Shown piece after piece: positions 1-8,999 of a stretch of 58,863 nucleotides of DNA; positions within the stretch are counted from its first letter, which is position 1; the number at the start of each line of letters is the position of its first letter. The stretch lies in the NCBI GenBank assembly GCA_910587325.1, contig CAJUKB010000007.1, forward strand, positions 1 through 58,863. The letters are read 5' to 3'. The stretch comes from an uncultured Bacilli bacterium. Its GTDB lineage: Bacteria > Bacillota_I > Bacilli_A > RF39 > UBA660. Both the position numbers and the translations under genes were made by a program. The notes beneath the pieces were generated by a model. It saw nothing but the letters and a program-made list of their open reading frames with translations, had not been told where the DNA came from and searched no databases.

Positions 1-78
1 GATAATTTTAGCATTTTTTCTTCTTTAATTTAATTTCGCAAGATGTCTAATAAAAGGCAATATTTTGGAAGTGATACG

Positions 79-1413
79 ATGTATAAATACTATAAGGAAT
101 TAGAAAATCCGGAGGCATATAAAATTTATTTAAGAGAATGGAGATTAAGTAGCAACTCAAGAATAACTCAAGACCTTTCTTTGGAATTTGTTACAAAACA
201 TTATGATTTATTTTATAAATTGAAAGAGTTAGATAAACTTGTTTTAGGTCATAACGAAAAATTTGGTTATCCTTTATTTATGGATGGCGATAAGCGAGGA
301 ATTTTATGGGAACTTTATGATTATCCGAAAGAATTGCAAGAAAGAAGAGGAGAAGAGGGTTTAGAAGAAATAAATCTTATTACGAATACAAGTGAACTTT
401 TTGGAAAATTATATGAATATGAAGTGTATTGTAACTACTTTATGGATTTATATCCAAATTTAGAAAACTATTTTAAAGATATCAAAAGTCTAATTCAAAA
501 TGCTTTAAAAGAAAGTAAGGTAATTATTACAATACCCCCTGAAAATGAAATAGTGGAATATCGAATGCCAAATGCTTGGTTTATTACGCCGAGTGGTTTT
601 TTATATAATCCTAATGGGAAAGTAGGAGATGCTTATAAAGGCCATAAAGGTGGAAATCTTCATGCTGCTTATAATTATGTAGAAAGCCTTTTTGAAAAAA
701 ATGAACCTATTCCTGAAACTTCTTCTGCTGAAAAAATTAATTTAATTATGGAACGAGGATACGTATTAGAATACCAATTTCAAAGTTATGCAAATTTGTG
801 CTATCAATTTCCTTCTGTTTTAACAAAAGATATAATAAATGCTTTGGAATATGGTAGAAATATTTGGAAAATGGAAGAGGAAAATCGACAATCATTTAAA
901 AGAATAGATTTACCTAATCATAAACATTTAACTATAAAAACCAATAGCAATCAAAATCCAAAAATTGAAATTGACTTTTCCAAACTTTCTAGAAGTTATC
1001 AACCTAAAATTTTGCAATTGTATATTGGCTTATTACAAGCGATAGATAGTTTGCATCAGTCTTTTCGTAAATTAAATGCTTCTAATCAAAAAAAAGAACT
1101 TTTAGATAAGATTTATGGTTTTTCTTGGGATAGTGAAGAAAGATATATTAATACTTTGATAAGATTTAATGGATTTCATAAAGTAGAAAGTAGTGAAAGA
1201 AAAATTACGACTGCTTCTTTGAATGGAGTAGAACTATTTAAAGCCTATTTAGAAAAAGGTTGGGATTTGTACATTGTGCCTCCTATTATGTATGATAACC
1301 ATTTTGATGATGTTGTAGAATTTGATTTTTTGTTGGCAAGAGAATATTTTGATAAAATTTTAAATCGATATCAAGGAAAAGGAAGAGTTTTAGTAAGAGA
1401 TATAAATTGCTAG
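79..1413 (+). CDS. hypothetical protein, 444 aa
   Basis: I do not recognise this family. The protein is soluble-looking, with no signal peptide or membrane segment, rich in Tyr, Glu and Lys, and has a few Gly/Asn-rich motifs (for example FITPSGFLYNPNGKVGDAYK near residue 170). The reading frame opens at an ATG at 43, but nothing resembling a ribosome site precedes it. The ATG at 79 follows GGAAG with seven bases of spacing, so I prefer it. Codon use matches the neighbours. The gene stands alone on the left edge, so its operon context is cut off. Confidence 0.65.
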   Translation: MYKYYKELENPEAYKIYLREWRLSSNSRITQDLSLEFVTKHYDLFYKLKELDKLVLGHNEKFGYPLFMDGDKRGILWELYDYPKELQERRGEEGLEEINLITNTSELFGKLYEYEVYCNYFMDLYPNLENYFKDIKSLIQNALKESKVIITIPPENEIVEYRMPNAWFITPSGFLYNPNGKVGDAYKGHKGGNLHAAYNYVESLFEKNEPIPETSSAEKINLIMERGYVLEYQFQSYANLCYQFPSVLTKDIINALEYGRNIWKMEEENRQSFKRIDLPNHKHLTIKTNSNQNPKIEIDFSKLSRSYQPKILQLYIGLLQAIDSLHQSFRKLNASNQKKELLDKIYGFSWDSEERYINTLIRFNGFHKVESSERKITTASLNGVELFKAYLEKGWDLYIVPPIMYDNHFDDVVEFDFLLAREYFDKILNRYQGKGRVLVRDINC

Positions 1414-1486
1414 AAATTTTGACATGTTTTGTCAGATTTCTTTTTTATTCTTGTATTCTTTAGTACACTTTTGCTAGGTGATATTT

Positions 1487-1609
1487 ATGTTTCGAATTGA
1501 TGCATTTTTGCAAGAGATGTTAGAAAAAGTCCAAAAGGCAGATTTATTACTTAGTAAAGACTCTATAGAGAAGGCAAAACCAAAAAAAGAAAATGAACAT
1601 ATAGTATAG
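1487..1609 (+). CDS. small hypothetical protein, 40 aa
   Basis: This short frame has an ATG preceded by AGGTG at a reasonable distance and ends in TAG. The predicted peptide starts MFRIDAFLQEMLEKVQKADL and ends in a charged Lys/Glu-rich tail; the first 25 residues could form an amphipathic helix. It lies between the first gene and the gpsB promoter. No family is recognised. The support is the ribosome site and ordinary composition only, so it could be a chance frame. Confidence 0.35.
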   Translation: MFRIDAFLQEMLEKVQKADLLLSKDSIEKAKPKKENEHIV

Positions 1610-1644
1610 TAAACCTTCTTATATTGTTTACGAATGTTTGTCAC

Positions 1645-1674
1645 TTGACAATTTATAGGGGCTTTTTATATAAT
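1645..1674 (+). promoter_or_regulatory. sigma-A promoter of gpsB-rnpB
   Basis: A perfect TTGACA (1645-1650) is separated by 18 bases from a perfect TATAAT (1669-1674). It sits about 24 bases upstream of the gpsB start and is among the strongest promoters in the window by consensus match. Confidence 0.85.
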
Positions 1675-1697
1675 GGAAAAGTAAGAAGGTGGTAAAT

Positions 1698-2042
1698 GTG
1701 TATAATAACGATAAAATAATGTTAACAGCACAAGATATTTTTGAAAAGGATTTTAAAATTGATGCAAGAGGATATCGTCCTCAAGAGGTAGATAAATTCT
1801 TGGATACAATTATTGCTGATTATACAGAGTTTAGCGCCATTATTAAAAGACAGGAAAAAGAAATTCAAACGTTAACTAGTGATAATGTGAAGTTAAAGCA
1901 AGAATATAGTAAACTACGTAGTAGATTAGAGGCTGCTGGAGAAGAATCTAGTGGTACACAAAGTCGTAGTGCTGTCAATAATGTTGACTTATTAAGAAGA
2001 ATTAGCCAACTTGAAAAAGTAGTATTTGGAAGAAATGAATAA
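1698..2042 (+). CDS. gpsB: GpsB, cell-division/wall-synthesis coordinator (DivIVA family)
   Basis: GpsB is a small cytoplasmic membrane-associated coiled-coil protein that links division to penicillin-binding proteins in Bacillota. The N-terminal DivIVA-like block (LTAQDIFEKDFKIDARGYRP then EVDKFLD) is clear, followed by a long coiled coil and a C-terminal helix ending SQLEKVVFGRNE. The length (114 aa) fits the family. A GTG at 1698 preceded by AAGGTGG with five bases of spacing is the best start; an in-frame GTG at 1689 overlaps that ribosome site. A consensus promoter lies upstream, and the stop codon lies inside the first helix of the RNase P RNA, as expected from the conserved gpsB-rnpB order. 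Confidence 0.93.
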   Translation: MYNNDKIMLTAQDIFEKDFKIDARGYRPQEVDKFLDTIIADYTEFSAIIKRQEKEIQTLTSDNVKLKQEYSKLRSRLEAAGEESSGTQSRSAVNNVDLLRRISQLEKVVFGRNE

Positions 2043-2393
2043 ATCATAGGCAAATGCTGCATGATTTACATGTAGAGGAAAGTCCATGCTCACACGTATC
2101 TGTGAAGTGATCGTAGTGTTCGTGCTTAGGGAAAAAATAACCTAAGGGAAGAGTAATCTTTACGGCGAAGAGGCTACCTCAAATGGTAGTAGTATTTGTA
2201 AAGTGCCAAAGAGACGAGTTGCCTTGGAAACGAGGCAAGTGGAACGTGGTAAACCCCGCGAGTGAGAAACCCAAATTTGGTAGGGGAACCTGCTTCTTTG
2301 GAATGAAGAACAAAGAAGGGGACCGAATATTCGGTAGATAAATATTTGCCACACAATTTAATTGTGTACAGAACATGGCTTATTTGGTTTATT
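2038..2393 (+). ncRNA. rnpB: RNase P RNA, Bacillus (B) type
   Basis: This is the catalytic RNA that matures tRNA 5' ends. Conserved core segments are visible: GAGGAAAGTCCATGCTC at about 2075-2091, AGTGCCAAAGAGACGA at 2201, GTGGAACGTGGTAAACCCC at 2239, GAGAAACCCAAATTTGGTAG at about 2264 and ACAGAACATGGCTTA at 2368-2382. The ends are set by helix P1, where AATAAATC (2038-2045) pairs with GGTTTATT (2386-2393), allowing one G-U pair. The 5' arm of P1 contains the gpsB stop codon, so the two genes overlap by five bases. Confidence 0.95.
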
Positions 2394-2421
2394 TATTTTA
2401 TTTACAAAGGAGTGAAAAATC

Positions 2422-2889
2422 TTGAACGGAATTGGTGAGCTCTTTAGAGTAACCAGAGAGGAAGCTGGCGTATCTATTACAGAAGCTAGCAAAGATTTAG
2501 ATATAAAAGAGGTTATTTTAGAAAATATTGAAGATGGAAACATTGGATGTTTTAAAGATATTTTTGTATTAAAAGATTATATATACAATTACTCAAAATA
2601 TTTAGGAATTGATTCGGATAAAATAATTGATGAGTTTAATGAATATATGTTTGAATATACGTCTAAAATTCCACTAAAAGATATTGAACGACAAATGGAA
2701 GAGCAAAATAAAAACGAGAAAAAAGAAATTGCTTCTCCTTATACAAAAACAAGTAAAAAGTATAATAAAAGTTTATATGTGTTTTTGTATACAGCGGTTG
2801 TACTACTTGTCATGATTGTTGTTATTTGGAGTATAAGGCAAATTACCATTAGTCGTGAAACCGCTACTGTAATTAGTTATGTAAAATAA
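2422..2889 (+). CDS. RodZ/YmfM-like membrane protein with helix-turn-helix
   Basis: The N-terminal half (about residues 1-75) is a RodZ-type helix-turn-helix (IGELFRVTREEAGVSITEAS onward). A charged linker and one membrane segment (about 117-138) follow, with a short outside tail. RodZ proteins tie the MreB cytoskeleton to the wall-synthesis machinery; the Bacillus homologue YmfM also sits next to pgsA, as here. At 155 aa it lacks the long outer domain of full RodZ. The start is a TTG after AAAGGAGTG. It is followed after 13 bases by pgsA, probably as one operon. Confidence 0.75.
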   Translation: MNGIGELFRVTREEAGVSITEASKDLDIKEVILENIEDGNIGCFKDIFVLKDYIYNYSKYLGIDSDKIIDEFNEYMFEYTSKIPLKDIERQMEEQNKNEKKEIASPYTKTSKKYNKSLYVFLYTAVVLLVMIVVIWSIRQITISRETATVISYVK

Positions 2890-2902
2890 GGGGGAGTGTA
2901 TT

Positions 2903-3499
2903 ATGAATTTACCAAATAAAATTACTGTAACGAGAATAATATTATCCATTTTTACCCTTATTTTTTTAATCCTTCCTTGGTATCAATTTGGAATTCATTT
3001 TCCAATGTTTACCTTTTTAGGAAAAGTAGTAGTAGATTCTAAATATTTAATTGCGGGCGTTTTATTTGTTTTAGCATCTTTTACGGATTTTCTAGATGGA
3101 TACTTGGCTAGAAGTAGAAATATGGTTACAGATTTTGGAAAAGTGATGGATGCGATTGCAGATAAAATTTTAGTAAATGGAGTATTGATTATTTTAGCTT
3201 ATAATGGATTTATTAGTATTGTTGTACCTATTATCATTATTACTAGAGATACTTTTGTAGATTCTATAAAGATGGTGAGTGGTAATAAAGGAAAAGTAGT
3301 GGCAGCAAGTATGATGGGAAAGGCAAAAACTATTTGCATGATGATTGGTGTTTCCTTTATGTTATTTTGCAATTTGCCATTTGAACTTATTCATTTGCCA
3401 CTTGCTGATATTTTGATTATGGCAGCTTGTTTGTTGTCTATAATCTCCGGTTGTGAGTATTATTTTAGTGCTAAGGAATTGCTGTTTCAAGAAAAGTAG
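2903..3499 (+). CDS. pgsA: CDP-diacylglycerol--glycerol-3-phosphate 3-phosphatidyltransferase
   Basis: PgsA makes phosphatidylglycerol phosphate, the committed step to anionic phospholipids, in the membrane. The CDP-alcohol phosphatidyltransferase signature is complete: D62, D65-G66, A69-R70, G79, D83 and D87 in the order DGxxARx8GxxxDxxxD. Several membrane helices follow. The length (198 aa) is normal. The ATG follows a GGGGGAGTG ribosome site and the gene is directly downstream of the RodZ-like gene and upstream of recA, a common Bacillota order. Confidence 0.93.
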   Translation: MNLPNKITVTRIILSIFTLIFLILPWYQFGIHFPMFTFLGKVVVDSKYLIAGVLFVLASFTDFLDGYLARSRNMVTDFGKVMDAIADKILVNGVLIILAYNGFISIVVPIIIITRDTFVDSIKMVSGNKGKVVAASMMGKAKTICMMIGVSFMLFCNLPFELIHLPLADILIMAACLLSIISGCEYYFSAKELLFQEK

Positions 3500-3708
3500 G
3501 AATGGTCTTACTTTTTTTAATTTTTGTAAAAAAAATGGAATTTTACAAATTTTCAAAAAATTACTTTCAATTTGGTAAATTGAAGCTTCCTTTTGTTAAA
3601 TTAGTCTTTAAAATCAGTCTTTTTAGTCTTCAATTGGCAATATTTGTGATTTGCAAAAGTTATTTTCTTTTGGTATGTTGAAGGAAAGAAAAAAAGGTAT
3701 AGCAAAAA

Positions 3709-3724
3709 ACAAACAATTGTTTGT
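3709..3724. promoter_or_regulatory. palindrome upstream of recA, probable LexA box
   Basis: ACAAACAATTGTTTGT is a perfect 16-base palindrome ending nine bases before the recA -35 element. Its core CAAACN4GTTTG differs from the Bacillus LexA (DinR) half sites CGAAC/GTTCG at one base per half. A better LexA box lies upstream of the uvrX-like gene in this same window, which supports an SOS role. Binding itself is inferred. The rest of the 3500-3791 gap holds AT-rich sequence without a supportable gene. Confidence 0.6.
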
Positions 3725-3732
3725 AAAAATGA

Positions 3733-3761
3733 TTGACAAACCTATTTTTCTATAATAAAAT
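3733..3761 (+). promoter_or_regulatory. recA promoter
   Basis: TTGACA at 3733-3738, 17-base spacer, TAAAAT at 3756-3761. The recA ribosome site (TGGAGGA) and ATG follow about 20-30 bases downstream. Confidence 0.75.
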
Positions 3762-3791
3762 GAAAATGTAATAAAAATTGGAGGACAGAAA

Positions 3792-4844
3792 ATGAAAACA
3801 ACAAAAGATGTAAAAGACAAAGACAAGGCTTTAGAACAAGTACTTGCAGATATTGAAAAACAATTTGGTAAGGGTGCTATTATGAAGCTTGGAGAAGATT
3901 CTCATATGGAGATTGATGTTACAAGTAGTGGTTCCTTAACTTTAGATGTTGCTTTAGGGGTAGGAGGATACCCTAAAGGAAGAATTGTAGAAATTTATGG
4001 ACCTGAGTCATCAGGAAAAACAACCTTTGCACTTCAAGCAATTGCAGAAGTACAAAAAGAGGGAGGTAGAGCGGCTTTTATTGATGCTGAACATGCTCTT
4101 GATCCTGTATATGCTAAAAATCTAGGCGTAAATATTAATGAACTATTATTATCGCAACCAGACACAGGTGAACAAGCTTTAGAAATTTGTGAGGCTTTGG
4201 TAAGAAGTGAAGCTGTCAATATTATCGTAATTGACTCAGTAGCAGCCCTTGTTCCACAAGCAGAAATAGACGGAGAAATGGGAGATAGTCATGTAGGATT
4301 GCAAGCAAGATTAATGAGTCAAGCCCTAAGAAAATTATCAGGAACGATTAATAAAACCAAAACAACCGCTATTTTTATTAATCAATTAAGGGAAAAAGTA
4401 GGAGTATTATTTGGCAATCCGGAAACAACCCCAGGAGGAAGAGCATTAAAGTTCTATTCTACGATTCGTTTGGATGTACGTCGTGGAGAACAAATCAAAA
4501 ATGGCGATCAAATTATGGGAAATCGTACGAATATTAAAGTTGTTAAAAATAAAGTGGCTCCACCATTTAAAACAGCAAGTGTTGACATTATGTATGGGGA
4601 AGGTGTAAGTCGTGAAGGTGAAATCATTGATATTGCAAGTGAACTTAATATCATAGATAAAAGCGGTGCTTGGTATTCTTATAATGGGGAAAAAATCGGA
4701 CAAGGAAAAGAAAATGTAAAAGCACTTTTGAAAGAAAATACAACACTACGTGATGAGCTTGAACAAAAGGTGCGTGTACATTATGGATTTATTAAAGGAG
4801 AAGCAAATAAATCTAAAGAGATAAAAGAAGAAGTAGAAGTATAG
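3792..4844 (+). CDS. recA: recombinase RecA
   Basis: RecA forms filaments on single-stranded DNA, catalyses strand exchange and triggers LexA self-cleavage. The Walker A motif GPESSGKTT, the Walker B region (IIVIDSVAAL), loop L1/L2 sequences (MGDSHVGLQARLMSQALRKL; INQLREKVGVLFGNPETTPG) and a Lys/Glu-rich tail are all present. The length (350 aa) is typical. It has its own promoter with a LexA-like palindrome just upstream and a terminator behind it, so it appears to be a single-gene SOS unit. Confidence 0.98.
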   Translation: MKTTKDVKDKDKALEQVLADIEKQFGKGAIMKLGEDSHMEIDVTSSGSLTLDVALGVGGYPKGRIVEIYGPESSGKTTFALQAIAEVQKEGGRAAFIDAEHALDPVYAKNLGVNINELLLSQPDTGEQALEICEALVRSEAVNIIVIDSVAALVPQAEIDGEMGDSHVGLQARLMSQALRKLSGTINKTKTTAIFINQLREKVGVLFGNPETTPGGRALKFYSTIRLDVRRGEQIKNGDQIMGNRTNIKVVKNKVAPPFKTASVDIMYGEGVSREGEIIDIASELNIIDKSGAWYSYNGEKIGQGKENVKALLKENTTLRDELEQKVRVHYGFIKGEANKSKEIKEEVEV

Positions 4845-4853
4845 AAGTAATGT

Positions 4854-4882
4854 AGAGAGAAATATTTTTTCTTTCTTTTTTT
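4854..4882 (+). terminator. recA terminator
   Basis: AGAGAGAAA (4854-4862) pairs with TTTCTTTCT (4868-4876) with one G-U pair, followed by a run of seven T. Confidence 0.6.
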
Positions 4883-4948
4883 ATTGTGATAGTTTATAAT
4901 TAGCTTAAGGATAAACTTTGGGGTTAAGGGAAGGAAGGATATTTTATT

Positions 4949-6430
4949 ATGAAAATGAAATTACTTGGTGCAATTGATTATGCCAAACTAAAAAAAATTT
5001 TAAAAAATGTGAAAAGTGAAGAAGTTATTGCCCAAATAGAACAATTAGAAACTGATAGAAGGGCTTCTATTGTTTCAGCAGCAGCCAATTTATCTAGATT
5101 TGATGAAAATGTTTTTGAAGCTCTTGGAGCAAGTGAAAATCAATCTTTTGAAGAGAATGTCAAGCATATTAAAAGAGTTATTAAATTAGGTCATGAATCC
5201 ATTATGGACCATGATTATTGTGTATTTGCAATTCAAGATGTTTCTCCTGTAATTGAACAAACAATAATTGCAGAAAGGTTTTCTTCTTTTACGATTAAGT
5301 CTAGAAGAGAAGTTGATTTTTCAAAAGTAGGGTATTATACTCCAACATTCCGTAGTGTTGGGGGGTGGGTACTTTCTAACAACAAATCCATAACTCAAGA
5401 ATATCAACAATACATGAATTCTTTGTTTCAAAAATATGATATTTTTCTAAAATATGGGATAGAGAAGGAAGATGCAAGGTTTGTTTTACCATATTGTTAT
5501 CATTCTAATATTATAATGGGAATAGATGCTCATACTTTAAAAGATATGATTGTTAAGTTTACAAAAACGAAATATGCTAATATTCAAGAATTAAAAGAAT
5601 TTGGTGAAAGATTATATGAAATTGCCAAAATAAAAGTTCCGTATATTATAGAAGAAATTGATAAGATAGAACCAAAATATGAGGACAATGTTGATGTATA
5701 TTTGGCACAAAATATTAAAAATAGAGAGTATAAAATATTAACAGCCCCAAAACTTTTAAATAGTACAACGAATGTAGATGATGCTATATTAATTTCTGCT
5801 ATAATGCGTAGATATCAATATGATTACGAATATGCCACTAGAGTATACCAAGAGTTATGCAGAAAGAATCCAAATTTTAAATTAGAGTTAATGCAAAAAA
5901 TTGCTTTTGAATCGGATCAATTAGAATTAACACAAGCAAGTTTTGAATTTCAAATTCCGCTTTCATTTGCAGTGTTAACGCATTTAACTAGACACCGTAC
6001 GCATGATATTGTAATACCTGATTTTGTTCCAATAGTAGATTTGCTACAATATAAAACGCCTCCTAAAATAAAAAATATTTGTCAAGAAGAATTTCATAAA
6101 GTTTTTGAATTGAATAATGAAATGTATCATCATTTTAAGGAAGATTATGGAGTTTGCGAAGAAGATTTAATTTATTTTATTTTATCAGGGAATATGGTAA
6201 ATATAGTGACGAATATGAATGGAAAAACAGTAAAACATATTTTAGGATTGAGAGAATGTACAAGAGCGCAATGGGAAACCCGAGATATGGCAATTGGGAT
6301 GCATAAAGAAATTGATACTCTACCAGATGCTCAAATTTTTAGTAAAGTTTTAGGTCCAACATGTACAACGCAAGGATATTGTAAAGAAGGGAAAAGGTCT
6401 TGTGGAAGAATCTTGGCTCTTAAAGAATGA
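4949..6430 (+). CDS. tandem ThyX-like protein (flavin-dependent thymidylate synthase family)
   Basis: The protein (493 aa) is about twice the length of ordinary ThyX, the FAD-dependent enzyme that methylates dUMP. The first half keeps ThyX-like blocks around residues 80-130 (HESIMDHDYCVFAIQDVS, then ERFSSFTIKSRREVDFSKVG) but has ERF where RHR is expected. The second half has the RHR triad (348-350) and the AQWETR block (440-445, ThyX consensus AQxEIR) but lacks the Ser and Arg of RHRx7SxR. A Cys-containing tail follows. Each half therefore seems to keep part of the active site. A good ribosome site (GGAAGGA) precedes the start. No thyA is in the window. It may be a working synthase with composite sites or a paralogue with another role. 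Confidence 0.72.
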   Translation: MKMKLLGAIDYAKLKKILKNVKSEEVIAQIEQLETDRRASIVSAAANLSRFDENVFEALGASENQSFEENVKHIKRVIKLGHESIMDHDYCVFAIQDVSPVIEQTIIAERFSSFTIKSRREVDFSKVGYYTPTFRSVGGWVLSNNKSITQEYQQYMNSLFQKYDIFLKYGIEKEDARFVLPYCYHSNIIMGIDAHTLKDMIVKFTKTKYANIQELKEFGERLYEIAKIKVPYIIEEIDKIEPKYEDNVDVYLAQNIKNREYKILTAPKLLNSTTNVDDAILISAIMRRYQYDYEYATRVYQELCRKNPNFKLELMQKIAFESDQLELTQASFEFQIPLSFAVLTHLTRHRTHDIVIPDFVPIVDLLQYKTPPKIKNICQEEFHKVFELNNEMYHHFKEDYGVCEEDLIYFILSGNMVNIVTNMNGKTVKHILGLRECTRAQWETRDMAIGMHKEIDTLPDAQIFSKVLGPTCTTQGYCKEGKRSCGRILALKE

Positions 6431-6453
6431 TAATTTTATTTTAAATCGTTTAT

Positions 6454-6487
6454 AAAAAATTAGCAAAAAATTTATTGCTAATTTTTT
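6454..6487 (+). terminator. terminator of the ThyX-like gene
   Basis: A nine-pair stem AATTAGCAA/TTGCTAATT with an eight-base loop runs into six T. Its 3' arm also supplies the -35 hexamer of the next promoter. Confidence 0.85.
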
Positions 6488-6503
6488 ATTTAAACTTTAT
6501 AAT
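6475..6503 (+). promoter_or_regulatory. rny promoter
   Basis: TTGCTA (6475-6480), 17-base spacer, TATAAT (6498-6503). The -35 overlaps the terminator hairpin of the preceding gene. Confidence 0.75.
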
Positions 6504-6566
6504 GTAGTTATAGACTTATTTATTAAATAATGAATTAGTTATATAGAAAAATAATGGAGGGATAAT

Positions 6567-8123
6567 ATGAGTTTACATTTTGTATCCATTATTTTAGCTT
6601 TAATTATTGGAATCATTATCGGTGTAGTTGCTATTATAATTTTAAATACTATAAAAGGAAACCAAGCCGAAGCAAAAGCAGAAAAATTATTAGAAAACGC
6701 TAAGAAAGATGCAGATAAACATAAAAGAGATGCACTTTTGGAATTGAAAGAAGAATCTTTCCGTTTAAAACAAGAAGCAGAAAAAGAAATTAAACAGAAA
6801 AAAGAAGAAATGAAAGATTCGGAATCTCGTTTGATGCAAAGGGAAAATAATCTTGATAAAAGGGAAGAAATGTTGCAAAAAAGAGATTCTATGTTAGATG
6901 AGCGTGATAATAATTTAGTTGCTAAGCAAAAAGAATTACAAGAAAAAGAAGCCAAAATGGATGAAATGTTGAAAGAAGAATTACAACAACTTGAAAATAT
7001 TTCTAAATTTTCTCGTGAAAAAGCACGTGATTTAATTATGAAACGTGTAGAAGAGGATATGTCTTTAGAAATAACCAATTATATTAAAGAAAAAGAAAGC
7101 GAAGCCAAATTAGTTGCAAATGAAAAGGCACGCGATTTAATTGTTTCTAGTATGCAACGTTATTCAGAAGATGTTGCAAGTGAACAAACTGTTAGTACAA
7201 TAAGTCTTCCAAATGATGAAATGAAAGGTAGATTAATTGGAAGAGAAGGAAGAAATATTAGAACGATTGAATCGGTAACAGGAGTAGATTTGATTATTGA
7301 TGATACACCTGAGGCAATCGTTATATCAAGTTTTGACCCACTTCGTCGTGAAATGGCAAAAATTACGATTGAAACGTTAATTAAAGATGGAAGAATTCAT
7401 CCATCTCGTATTGAAGAAGTATACGATAAAGTGGAAAAAGATATTAATAATAAAATTACGGAGATGGGACAAGACGCTATCTATAAGTTAGGACTTACGA
7501 ATGTAGATGCTGATTTGGTTCATTTAATTGGAAAACTGCATTTTAGAACAAGTTATGGACAAAATGCCTTACAACATTCTATTGAAGTTGCAAACCTTAC
7601 AGGCTTAATGGCAGGTGAGTTAGGAGAAAACGTAAATCTTGCCAAAAGAGCAGGACTTTTACATGATATTGGAAAATCCATTGATTTTGAAATGGAAGGT
7701 TCTCATGTAGGGATTGGACTTGATATTGCGAAAAAGTATCATGAAGACGCTATTGTTTTGAATGCGATTGCATCACATCATGGAGATGAAGCACAAACAA
7801 GTGTCATTTCCGTTTTAGTCCAAATTGCTGATACACTTTCTGCTGCAAGACCAGGGGCAAGAAACGATTCTTTAGAGAATTATATTAAGAGATTAGAACA
7901 GCTAGAAGAAATTGGAAACTCTTTTGAAGGTGTAGATAAAGCTTTCGCCATGCAAGCAGGACGTGAAATTCGCGTAATGGTGCGTCCTGAGGAAATTGAC
8001 GATACAACAAGCTTTAAAATGGCAAGAGATATTAAAGGCAAAATTGAATCCGAAATGCAATATCCGGGAACTATTAAGATTACAGTTATTCGTGAAACAA
8101 GAGCTCAAGAAGAAGCAAAATAA
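6567..8123 (+). CDS. rny: ribonuclease Y
   Basis: RNase Y is the membrane-anchored endonuclease that starts mRNA decay in many Bacillota. It has an N-terminal membrane helix (about 5-27), a long Lys/Glu-rich coiled coil (about 30-205), a KH domain (GRLIGREGRNIR) and an HD domain with HDIGKSIDFE and, further on, ASHHGDE. The length (518 aa) is standard. The start is an ATG after GGAGGGATAAT. It stands behind its own promoter. The opposite-strand frame under the coiled coil is a low-complexity shadow. Confidence 0.97.
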   Translation: MSLHFVSIILALIIGIIIGVVAIIILNTIKGNQAEAKAEKLLENAKKDADKHKRDALLELKEESFRLKQEAEKEIKQKKEEMKDSESRLMQRENNLDKREEMLQKRDSMLDERDNNLVAKQKELQEKEAKMDEMLKEELQQLENISKFSREKARDLIMKRVEEDMSLEITNYIKEKESEAKLVANEKARDLIVSSMQRYSEDVASEQTVSTISLPNDEMKGRLIGREGRNIRTIESVTGVDLIIDDTPEAIVISSFDPLRREMAKITIETLIKDGRIHPSRIEEVYDKVEKDINNKITEMGQDAIYKLGLTNVDADLVHLIGKLHFRTSYGQNALQHSIEVANLTGLMAGELGENVNLAKRAGLLHDIGKSIDFEMEGSHVGIGLDIAKKYHEDAIVLNAIASHHGDEAQTSVISVLVQIADTLSAARPGARNDSLENYIKRLEQLEEIGNSFEGVDKAFAMQAGREIRVMVRPEEIDDTTSFKMARDIKGKIESEMQYPGTIKITVIRETRAQEEAK

Positions 8124-8188
8124 AGGATGAGTAATACAAGGGAAAAAGTTACAATATAATGAATACATAAAATTAAAGGTGAAATTTA

Positions 8189-8965
8189 ATGAATATAGAA
8201 CCAATAAATATTTTTGATTTTGATGGTACATTAACTACCGAGACATGGCCAAAGTTTTGGGTATGGGTCAAAAAATTTGGATATAGTGGCGAAAAAAGAA
8301 ATGATGATTTAGAAAAAGCACTTGCTGAATATAGAAAAACACATGTTGGAGATTCTCTTGAAACATTCTTTTCTTTTTTTAATGATTTACTTGTTGCCAA
8401 CAATACAAATCTTACATACGAGGAACTTATGGAAGGTGAAAAATATATTGAATATAACCCTGGGGTAGAGGATTTTATAAAAAAATCGTATGTTAAAAAT
8501 TATATAGTCTCTGGAGGACTAAGAGAATTTTTAAAAAAACTTGATATAGCAAAATATTTTAATGGGATTTATGGTACACTTGTACAACATGATATAAATG
8601 GACTAATTTCTGAAATTGGTGAAGTAATGACAGATGATAAGAAAATACTGGCAATTAAAGATATATTAAAAAAGAATAACAGAATAGCAAACGATTGTCG
8701 TAATGTATATTATATAGGTGATGGATTTTCTGATTTACCCGCAATGCAATTTGTACATAATAATGGTGGTAAGGCAGTCTTTGTTCATCAGTTAAGCCAA
8801 GACGATGAATTATATGATAATAATAATAAAATTTATCAAACATTAAATGAAGATGGAATAATTGATTTTTATTGCATTGCTGATTATAGAAATGGCAGTG
8901 CTCTTTCCAATATTTTACTAAGACAAAATGCAAAAAAAGAAATTTTAGAAGAATTTACTAGATAG
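8189..8965 (+). CDS. HAD-superfamily phosphatase
   Basis: A soluble 258-aa haloacid-dehalogenase-type hydrolase. Motif I FDFDGTLT carries the nucleophile Asp, motif II is YIVSGG, a Lys-containing motif III follows, and motif IV is GDGFSDLPAM. This layout resembles the SerB/phosphoserine-phosphatase-like group with a helical cap between motifs I and II. The substrate cannot be told from sequence. The gene follows rny by 65 bases and has its own terminator hairpin behind it. The start is an ATG preceded by AAAGGTG. Confidence 0.85.
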   Translation: MNIEPINIFDFDGTLTTETWPKFWVWVKKFGYSGEKRNDDLEKALAEYRKTHVGDSLETFFSFFNDLLVANNTNLTYEELMEGEKYIEYNPGVEDFIKKSYVKNYIVSGGLREFLKKLDIAKYFNGIYGTLVQHDINGLISEIGEVMTDDKKILAIKDILKKNNRIANDCRNVYYIGDGFSDLPAMQFVHNNGGKAVFVHQLSQDDELYDNNNKIYQTLNEDGIIDFYCIADYRNGSALSNILLRQNAKKEILEEFTR

Positions 8966-8999
8966 CTAAAAGAAAATATAAAGCGATTAGGAGGATTTT

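Noticed and set aside
3550..3700. AT-rich CAATTTGGTAAATT-like motifs upstream of recA, similar to bits near 28700, 33990 and 40113
   Set aside because: The similarity is short and explained by base composition in most cases. I could not show a repeat family by eye.
6539..7078. 179-codon reverse-strand Ser/Phe-rich frame under rny
   Set aside because: It is a shadow of the Lys/Glu-rich coiled coil of RNase Y, without its own start signals.
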